A DNA stretch of 44,302 bases, from positions 1-44,302 of the forward strand of contig JAFYNS010000065.1 in assembly GCA_017556505.1 (NCBI GenBank). The letters are read 5' to 3'. Shown one piece after another: positions 38,705 to 44,302 of the stretch. The stretch's first letter is position 1, and each line of letters begins with the position of its first letter. A program made the translations under genes and the position numbers. This DNA comes from Bacillota bacterium. GTDB taxonomy: Bacteria; Bacillota; Clostridia; Peptostreptococcales; Anaerovoracaceae. The notes beneath the pieces were generated by a model, which saw nothing but the letters and a program-made list of their open reading frames with translations, did no database searches and was not told where the DNA came from.

Positions 38705-39133
38705 ATGGAACACATTTTTTTGAAAAGTACAGATATTCATGCTACGAAAGAGACGTTGTTTCAGAACTTAAAAGACCGTTTGCGGATGGAAGCTTTTTTA
38801 GAGGCAATTTATGCAGGCCTGTTTTGTGATGTCCTGCAAAAAACATCGGTGAATGTCGAGTGGTTAAGAGAGAATTTACCTGATAAAACCGTAAAGTATA
38901 TTGAAAAAGCGTATGCTGCTGGTAAAAATTTAGATGAAAATTTAGATGATGAAGTGGTCCTAATCAAGCTTGCCGAAAGGCTTCATAATATGCGGACTCT
39001 TGAGTTTATGGAAGATAGCAAACGGTACATCAAAGCAAAGGAAACCCTGGAAGAAATCCTTCCGATTGCCCAGAAAACCGGGATGCAAAAACTGGTAGAT
39101 GAATTAAATGATCTGGCTTTGAGACACCTATAA
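38705..39133 (+). CDS. Degenerate HD-domain (RelA/SpoT-like) protein, possibly shortened
   Basis: The 142-residue frame has LFCDVLQKT in place of the usual LLHDVVEDT and the later VVLIKLAERLHNMRTLEFM, the two most recognisable parts of RelA/SpoT-type HD domains. The usual first His-containing segment is absent: LKDRLRMEAFLEAIYAG may join two parts across an in-frame deletion. AGGAGG at 38692, 7 bases before this ATG, supports 38705 as a real start; a longer frame begins at 38675. It may still be translated, but hydrolase activity is doubtful. Upstream AraC sequence is in the same frame. Confidence 0.6.
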   Translation: MEHIFLKSTDIHATKETLFQNLKDRLRMEAFLEAIYAGLFCDVLQKTSVNVEWLRENLPDKTVKYIEKAYAAGKNLDENLDDEVVLIKLAERLHNMRTLEFMEDSKRYIKAKETLEEILPIAQKTGMQKLVDELNDLALRHL

Positions 39134-39220
39134 ATTTAAGAGGACAGATTTTAAAGGAAAAATTTTGGGTCATGGGGAAAAGAACGGAGACGTTTCATCC
39201 TTTTGACCGAAAAATCCGTG

Positions 39221-39300
39221 AAAAGGTATGTAAATTGAGGTGAAAAATGTGGTTTTTTGACCATTTCACAGGTGTTTTCTGGGAATTTTACATACCTTTT
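39221..39300. repeat. 14-bp inverted repeat with a 52-base centre
   Basis: AAAAGGTATGTAAA (39221-39234) and TTTACATACCTTTT (39287-39300) are perfect reverse complements. The centre holds a further weaker pair (GGTGAAA near 39239 and TTTCAC near 39274). The whole stretch 39134-39416 has no believable gene. It could be an RNA hairpin or a small mobile-type repeat. Confidence 0.6.
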
Positions 39301-39416
39301 GCTGAAAAAAACGGTGATTTGGATGAAATCAGTTTCAGCCAGCACGGTGAAGTGCGACGTAAAGAATTTTGAAAGAATTTCGGTTGAATTTTGTGCGTGA
39401 AATCGAGCGAAACCGC

Positions 39417-39445
39417 TTGACATTACAGATTTTGCGGAGTAAAAT
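39417..39445 (+). promoter_or_regulatory. Promoter of the ileS T-box transcript
   Basis: TTGACA (39417-39422), 17-bp spacer, TAAAAT (39440-39445), a near-consensus sigma-A promoter about 50 bases before the T-box. Confidence 0.85.
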
Positions 39446-39487
39446 ATTACAGTACGTTTTTCACGTATGAATTAAATATCCAGACGT

Positions 39488-39684
39488 TGAAGGAACCAGT
39501 AACTTAAGGTATGAAGTCCTTACAGAGAGCTGCCCCTTGGCTGAGAGGGCGGTGGTAAAGCTTAAGCGAATATCACTCCGGAGTCTGACACACTAATGAG
39601 AGGCGCCTTGATGGAGGCAGCAACTAGGGTGGTACCGCGGTTAAGAATTAATCGTCCCTAAGCATTGTGCTTGGGGACGTTTTT
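39488..39684 (+). ncRNA. T-box leader controlling ileS (isoleucine specifier)
   Basis: The Stem I elements include AGAGAGCTG near 39515 and GCTGAGAGGGCGGTGG near 39539. The specifier loop reads GAATATCAC with ATC (Ile) at 39572-39574. The invariant T-box AACTAGGGTGGTACCGCGG is at 39621-39640. The terminator is CGTCCCTAAGCA (39653-39664) with TGCTTGGGGACG (39668-39679) and TTTTT. Uncharged isoleucine tRNA would stabilise the antiterminator and allow ileS expression. Confidence 0.93.
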
Positions 39685-39736
39685 GTATTATGAAGCGAAT
39701 AATCCCCTGAGCAATCAGAAAGGAGAAAGGAAAAAC

Positions 39737-42700
39737 ATGTTTAAGAAACTGTCCGATGCACCTATCGCAGAGGTGCAGAACGCGCAGGTCGCTAAGTGGA
39801 AAGAAGAAGACCTGCTGACAAAGTGCGTTACAGCAAGAGAAGGAGCAACTCCGTTCGTATTCTACGAAGGACCTCCAACAGCAAATGGTAAGCCAGGCAT
39901 TCACCATGTTATGGCCAGAACCTTAAAGGACTCCGTATGCCGTTATAAGACCATGCAGGGCTACCAGGTCAACAGAAAGGCCGGTTGGGATACTCACGGT
40001 CTGCCTGTAGAAATCGAAGTAGAAAAGCAGCTGGGAATGAGCGGCAAGCAGGATATCGAAAAGTACGGTATTAAGGAATTCAACCAGAAGTGTAAGGAAT
40101 CTGTTTTCACATATACTGATATGTGGAGAGACATGACTGAAAGAATGGGTTACCTGGTAGACCTGGATGATCCATACATCACTCTGGATAACAACTATAT
40201 CGAAACCGGATGGTGGATTCTGAAGAAGTTCTTCGATGCAGGAATGATTTACGAAGGACACAAGATTCTGCCTTACTGCCCTCGCTGCGGTACCGGTCTG
40301 GCATCCCACGAAGTAGCACAGGGCTATAAGGAAGTAAAGGTTAACACTCTGATCTGTAAGTTCAAGAAGGTTGGCGCAGAAAACGAATACTTCCTGGCAT
40401 GGACTACTACTCCTTGGACTCTGGCGTCCAACGTAGCACTGACCTGCGGTCCTGACATTGACTACATCAAGGCTAAGATGACTGAAGGCGACGACGAAGG
40501 CAACATCTTCTATGTGGCTAAGGCTCTGGCTGACAAGGTTCTGGGTGCTGGCAAGTATGAAATCGTGGAAGAAATGAAGGGTTCTGCTCTGGAATACATG
40601 GAATACGAACAGCTGATGCCGTTCGTAAAGGCTGAAAAGAAGGCATTCTTCATGACCTGCATGGACTATGTATCCGTTGAAGACGGTACCGGTATCGTTC
40701 ACACCGCTCCTGCATTCGGTGAAGACGACTATAACTGCGGCCGTAAGTATGACCTGCCTGTACTGCAGCCTGTAGACGAACAGGGCTGCTACACTGCAAC
40801 TCCATGGGTTGGCCGTTTCGTAATGGAAGACGGTCTGGACGTTGACATCATCAAGTACCTGGCCGAAGACAACAAGATCTTCAAGAAGGAAAAGATGGAA
40901 CACAACTATCCGCACTGCTGGAGATGCGGTACTCCGCTGGTTTACTATGCAAAACCTTCCTGGTACATCGAAATGTCCAAGCTGAAGGACGAACTGGTTG
41001 CAAACAACGCAACTGTAAACTGGTATCCTGACTTCGTAGGTGAAAAGCGTTTCGGCAACTGGCTGGCAGAAGTTAAGGACTGGGCTATTTCCAGATCCAG
41101 ATACTGGGGTACTCCAATTCCAATCTGGAGATGTGAATGCGGTCACCTGCACTGCGTAGGTTCCAGACAGCAGCTGGTAGAAGACGCAATTGAAGATATC
41201 GATGAATCCATCGAACTCCACAGACCATATGTGGACGATGTTCATATTGCATGCCCTGAATGCGGTAAGCCAATGACCAGAGTAACAGAAGTTATGGACT
41301 GCTGGTTCGACTCCGGTGCTATGCCTTTCGCACAGTGGCACTATCCATTTGAAAACAAGGAAGCTGTAGAAACCAAGCTGTTCCCTGCAGACTTCATCTG
41401 TGAAGGTATCGACCAGACCAGAGGATGGTTCTACTCCCTGATGGCTATCGCAACCTTCATCATGGGCAAGTCCCCATATAAGAACGTACTGGTTAACGAC
41501 CTGATTCTGGACAAGGAAGGCAAGAAGATGTCCAAGTCCAGAGGCAACACTGTATCTCCATTCGAACTCTTCGACAAGTACGGTGCTGACGCAACCAGAT
41601 GGTACCTGCTGAGCGTATCTCCTGCATGGTCCCCAACAAAGTTTGACGAAGACGGCCTGATTGACGTAGTATCCAAGTTCTTCGGTACTCTGAAGAACGT
41701 ATACAACTTCTTCGTACTGTACTCCAACCAGGACGATATGGATCCGGCTGCACTGGACGTTCCATACGAAAACCGTCCTGAACTGGACCGCTGGATTCTG
41801 TCCAAGTACAACCAGCTGGTTAAGGATGTAACTGAATACATGGATTCTTACGACCACATGAAGTCCGTTCGTGCTATGACTGACTTCGTGGCAGAAGACC
41901 TGTCCAACTGGTACATCAGAAGAGCAAGAAGAAGATTCTTTGCGGAAGAACTGACTGCAGACAAGAAGAGTGCATACGCAACCACTTACGAAGTACTGGT
42001 AGGCGTAGCGAAGCTGATTGCTCCGTTCGCTCCATTCCTGTCTGATGAAATCTACACTAACCTGACCGGCGAAGAAACCGTTCACGTTGCATACTTCCCT
42101 AAGGCAGATGAAACTCTGATCGACAAGGGTGTAGAAGAAAGAATGGACCTGGTACGTGCACTGGTAACCCTGGGCCGCGGAACCAGAGAAAAGGAAAAGA
42201 TTAAGGTTAGACAGCCTCTGGGCAGCGTACTGGTTGACGGTAAGTATGAAGCAATCATCAGCGACCTGACCGACCTGATCAGGGAAGAACTGAACGTTAA
42301 GGAAGTTGTTTTCGAAAAGGAACTGGACAAGTACATGAACTTCTCCCTGAAGCCAAACTTCAGAGCTGCAGGTCCTGTATTCGGCAGCAAGGTGAAGGCA
42401 TTCGGCGGTGCTATGGCTAAGGTTAACGCAGCTGAATTCGTAGCACAGATGGAAGCAGAAGGCAAGGTTGCAATCGACCTGGACGGCGAAACATTCGAAA
42501 TTACCAGAGAACTGGTAGACATCAGAATCGCTGCAAAGGAAGGTTTTGCAGTTGCAATGGAAAACAACATCTTTACTATCGTAGACACAACTCTGACTGA
42601 CGATCTGATTGACGAAGGTCTGGCAAGAGAACTGATTTCCAAGGTTCAGCAGATGCGTAAGCAGAAGGACTTCGAAATGATGGACAATATTACCATCACC

Positions 42701-42853
42701 ATCGAAGCGGACGATGCAGTTAAGGCTGCAGTAGCAAAGCATGCTGAATACATTCAGAAGGAAACTCTGGCAGTAGCGATTGCTGAAGCAGAAGCCAGTG
42801 AAAAGTTCGACCTGAACGGCCACAAGACCGGTATTGCAGTAGAAAGAGTATAA
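39737..42853 (+). CDS. ileS: Isoleucyl-tRNA synthetase, type 2, with GIHH in place of the HIGH motif
   Basis: IleRS charges isoleucine tRNA and edits valine. The 1038-residue protein has the class I features: ATP-site segment GPPTANGKPGIHHV (45-58), the KMSKS loop in GKKMSKSRGNT, and the WTTTPWTLASN editing-domain block. Zinc-type pairs CPRC, CWRC, CEC...HC and CPEC are visible. Where most class I enzymes have HxGH, this has G54-I55-H56-H57, a GxHH form. The long C-terminal part and sequence style indicate IleRS2. Codon use is strongly biased (GAA, AAG, CTG, AGA), as expected of a highly expressed gene. AAGGAGAAAGGAAAAAC precedes the ATG at 39737; expression is under the T-box. Confidence 0.97.
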   Translation: MFKKLSDAPIAEVQNAQVAKWKEEDLLTKCVTAREGATPFVFYEGPPTANGKPGIHHVMARTLKDSVCRYKTMQGYQVNRKAGWDTHGLPVEIEVEKQLGMSGKQDIEKYGIKEFNQKCKESVFTYTDMWRDMTERMGYLVDLDDPYITLDNNYIETGWWILKKFFDAGMIYEGHKILPYCPRCGTGLASHEVAQGYKEVKVNTLICKFKKVGAENEYFLAWTTTPWTLASNVALTCGPDIDYIKAKMTEGDDEGNIFYVAKALADKVLGAGKYEIVEEMKGSALEYMEYEQLMPFVKAEKKAFFMTCMDYVSVEDGTGIVHTAPAFGEDDYNCGRKYDLPVLQPVDEQGCYTATPWVGRFVMEDGLDVDIIKYLAEDNKIFKKEKMEHNYPHCWRCGTPLVYYAKPSWYIEMSKLKDELVANNATVNWYPDFVGEKRFGNWLAEVKDWAISRSRYWGTPIPIWRCECGHLHCVGSRQQLVEDAIEDIDESIELHRPYVDDVHIACPECGKPMTRVTEVMDCWFDSGAMPFAQWHYPFENKEAVETKLFPADFICEGIDQTRGWFYSLMAIATFIMGKSPYKNVLVNDLILDKEGKKMSKSRGNTVSPFELFDKYGADATRWYLLSVSPAWSPTKFDEDGLIDVVSKFFGTLKNVYNFFVLYSNQDDMDPAALDVPYENRPELDRWILSKYNQLVKDVTEYMDSYDHMKSVRAMTDFVAEDLSNWYIRRARRRFFAEELTADKKSAYATTYEVLVGVAKLIAPFAPFLSDEIYTNLTGEETVHVAYFPKADETLIDKGVEERMDLVRALVTLGRGTREKEKIKVRQPLGSVLVDGKYEAIISDLTDLIREELNVKEVVFEKELDKYMNFSLKPNFRAAGPVFGSKVKAFGGAMAKVNAAEFVAQMEAEGKVAIDLDGETFEITRELVDIRIAAKEGFAVAMENNIFTIVDTTLTDDLIDEGLARELISKVQQMRKQKDFEMMDNITITIEADDAVKAAVAKHAEYIQKETLAVAIAEAEASEKFDLNGHKTGIAVERV

Positions 42854-42860
42854 TTAATCC

Positions 42861-43892
42861 ATGTTGAATTTAAAAGATCTGCAGCTTGCAGAGCTGGAAA
42901 ATTTCATAAAGGAGCTGGGACAGCCTAAATTCCGTGCAAAGCAGGTATTTCAGTGGCTGTATAAGGACGGCGGCGTGACAGAGTGGGACCAGATGACCAA
43001 TGTGCCCAAGGCACTGCGGGAAAAACTGGCTGAGGAAGCTGATCTGGGCATTTTGAAGATGCTGCAGGTTCAGAAGTCCAAACTGGACGGCACCAGAAAG
43101 TATCTCTTCGAACTTCAGGACGGCAACGCCATCGAGTCTGTATTCATGAAATATAAGTACGGCAACTCCATCTGCGTTTCTTCGCAGGCGGGGTGCCGTA
43201 TGGGCTGTAAATTCTGCGCATCCGGTATGGATGGACTGGTTCGGGATCTGACTCCGGGTGAAATTATCGGACAGATTCTGGCAGCGGAAAAGGATACCGG
43301 TGAGAGAATCAATCACGTGGTAGTCATGGGAACGGGAGAACCTTTCGATAACTATGACAACCTGTCCGGTTTCCTCCGCCTGCTTCACGATCCAAACGGA
43401 CTCAATCTGAGCCTGCGGAATATTACAGTATCCACCTGCGGACTGGTACCTGGCATTAAGAAGTTTGCTGAGGATTTCCCTCAGGTGAACCTGGCTATTT
43501 CTCTTCATGCACCAAATGATGAGATTCGGTGCCGCACCATGCCGGTGAGCAAAGCATATCCGATGCCGGAGCTTCTGGCTGCCTGCAGAGAGTATGCAGA
43601 AAAGACCGGCCGCCGTGTTACCTTCGAATACACCCTGATTAAGGGCGTAAACGATCAGAAGGAACATGCAGAGGAACTGGTGCAGCGCCTGAGGGGCATG
43701 CTTTGCCATGTGAACCTGATACCGCTGAACACTGTTAAGGAAAGCGGATTCGATACCACTGCGAAGAAAGATGCACAGGCATTCCAGGCACTTCTGGAGT
43801 CAAAAGGCATTCCGGCAACCATCCGCCGCGAGCTGGGGGATGACATCGACGGGGCATGCGGACAGCTGAGGCTGACAAACCGTCGAAAATAG
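42861..43892 (+). CDS. rlmN: Dual-specificity 23S rRNA/tRNA adenine-C2 methyltransferase RlmN
   Basis: RlmN is a radical SAM methylase that modifies A2503 of 23S rRNA and A37 of some tRNAs. The 343-residue protein has the iron-sulfur motif CRMGCKFC (C-x3-C-x2-C, about 117-124), the SAM-binding MGTGEPFDNYDN, SISLHAPND-type strand as AISLHAPND, and the C-terminal block IRRELGDDIDGACGQL with the catalytic Cys. The N-terminal PKFRAKQVFQWLYKDG is typical. It starts 7 bases after ileS without an obvious promoter, so it is probably expressed by read-through from ileS. Confidence 0.96.
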   Translation: MLNLKDLQLAELENFIKELGQPKFRAKQVFQWLYKDGGVTEWDQMTNVPKALREKLAEEADLGILKMLQVQKSKLDGTRKYLFELQDGNAIESVFMKYKYGNSICVSSQAGCRMGCKFCASGMDGLVRDLTPGEIIGQILAAEKDTGERINHVVVMGTGEPFDNYDNLSGFLRLLHDPNGLNLSLRNITVSTCGLVPGIKKFAEDFPQVNLAISLHAPNDEIRCRTMPVSKAYPMPELLAACREYAEKTGRRVTFEYTLIKGVNDQKEHAEELVQRLRGMLCHVNLIPLNTVKESGFDTTAKKDAQAFQALLESKGIPATIRRELGDDIDGACGQLRLTNRRK

Positions 43893-43925
43893 AAAAGATT
43901 TTGTGCATTTCGTGTGAAATTCCCG

Positions 43926-43954
43926 TTGAATTCGGCAGGAATTTATTATATAAT
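43926..43954 (+). promoter_or_regulatory. Promoter of the P-loop protein gene
   Basis: TTGAAT (43926-43931), 17-bp spacer and a perfect TATAAT (43949-43954). Confidence 0.8.
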
Positions 43955-43958
43955 GAAA

Positions 43959-43992
43959 AAAATGCTCCATAAAACAGGGAGCAAACATTTTT
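43959..43992 (+). promoter_or_regulatory. Leader hairpin abutting the ribosome binding site
   Basis: AAAATGCTCC can fold onto GGGAGCAAACATTTTT: an outer A/T stem (AAAAATG with CATTTTT) around GCTCC/GGAGC, ending in T residues directly before AGGAGG at 43993. It looks like a terminator or attenuator between promoter and gene. Confidence 0.5.
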
Positions 43993-44007
43993 AGGAGGCG
44001 ATTTACT

Positions 44008-44302
44008 ATGGTGAAATTATTAGTAGGACATAAAGGAAGCGGAAAGACTAAGAAGATGATTGACCTGGCTAACGAAATGGTTGAAAACAGCAAGGGCAGC
44101 ACTATTTTTATCAATAAGAACCAGAGACTGATGTACGATCTGAAGTACAGAATCAGAGTTATCTGCATGGAAGATTTCGAACACGTAACAAACAGTGACG
44201 AATACATTGGTTTCCTGTACGGCATCATCAGCTCCGACCACGATATCGAAACTATCTTCATCGACAGCATCTTAAAGCACGCTGATTTCAAGATGAGCGA
44301 TC
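44008..44302 (+). CDS. P-loop protein of unknown function (partial at window edge)
   Basis: The first 98 codons are visible. MVKLLVGHKGSGKTKKMIDL contains a Walker A motif (GHKGSGKT, about 7-14), and FIDSILKH near the end may be a Walker-B-like strand. Otherwise the residues are polar and helical. The start follows AGGAGGCG at good spacing. Similar frames in Clostridia are sometimes annotated as ATP-binding or twitching-motility-like proteins; that label is uncertain. The gene continues beyond the window. Confidence 0.75.
   Translation, partial: MVKLLVGHKGSGKTKKMIDLANEMVENSKGSTIFINKNQRLMYDLKYRIRVICMEDFEHVTNSDEYIGFLYGIISSDHDIETIFIDSILKHADFKMSD

Noticed and set aside
39151..39423. 90-codon minus-strand frame in the gene-free stretch
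   Set aside because: Phe/Ser-rich translation of A/T-rich DNA, overlaps the ileS promoter and an inverted repeat, and lacks a good ribosome site.
39923..42823. 966-codon open frame on the minus strand, antisense to ileS
   Set aside because: The strong codon bias of ileS (no TTA, CTA or TCA in the matching frame) leaves the opposite strand free of stops; the translation is rich in Cys, Val and Phe with no family pattern and no ribosome site.
1..44302. CRISPR arrays, tRNA and rRNA genes, transposases
   Set aside because: No evenly spaced direct repeats, tRNA-like cloverleaf with a T-loop GGTTCGANTCC, rRNA segment or transposase domain was recognised by reading; a dedicated tRNA scan would be the decisive check.

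Overview
The window reads as a chromosomal segment of a low-to-mid GC Gram-positive anaerobe of the class Clostridia. The evidence is strong AGGAGG ribosome binding sites, FMN, TPP and T-box leaders, a T-box-controlled type 2 isoleucyl-tRNA synthetase, a ribDEBAH operon, a panF-yhdT / coaBC-coaX pair, several XRE regulators with membrane segments and two ECF-type sigma factor modules. I cannot name a genus. No tRNA, rRNA, CRISPR array, phage or insertion sequence was recognised.

Layout. 1-462: tail of a membrane protein, probably an ABC-2 permease. 463-4798: FMN-riboswitch-controlled riboflavin operon (ribD, ribE, ribBA, ribH) followed by an orphan winged-helix regulator. 4797-7900 (minus): zinc-type uptake operon (Fur-family regulator, znuA, znuC, znuB) with a perfect palindrome over its promoter. 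8029-11344: metallophosphoesterase, a DUF5714/arsenate-reductase-like fusion, two decayed genes, a small cysteine-containing protein and a glutaredoxin-like protein. 11360-15800: TPP-riboswitch thiamine salvage operon (thiM, thiE fused to a HAD phosphatase, thiD, cytX). 15801-18703: two XRE regulators (one with a superoxide-reductase-like C-terminus), a GNAT acetyltransferase and a B3/4-domain protein.

18785-32193 is the most unusual part. An ECF sigma factor is followed by two membrane proteins and a PrsW-type intramembrane protease. Next comes a peptide-salvage set: LD-carboxypeptidase, a complete dipeptide/oligopeptide ABC transporter and a PepV-like M20 dipeptidase. It closes with a second ECF sigma factor, whose partner is a membrane-anchored M23/LytM protein shaped like an anti-sigma factor, divergent from a gamma-glutamyltransferase. 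The promoter regions of both sigma modules share an identical 14-base stretch with an AACCGGTT core. A cell-wall-peptide-sensing regulon is a testable inference.

32273-36184: pantothenate import (panF, yhdT) divergent from CoA synthesis (coaBC, coaX). 36350-39133: an XRE-SdpI-like membrane regulator, then a gene graveyard (hicAB remnant, truncated DUF5131 gene, AraC/HD remnant) around an intact Nudix hydrolase. 39134-44302: an inverted-repeat region, T-box leader, ileS carrying a GIHH motif in place of HIGH, rlmN, and the start of a P-loop protein cut by the window edge.

A recurring oddity is that several decayed genes keep recognisable N- and C-terminal ends but have lost the middle.
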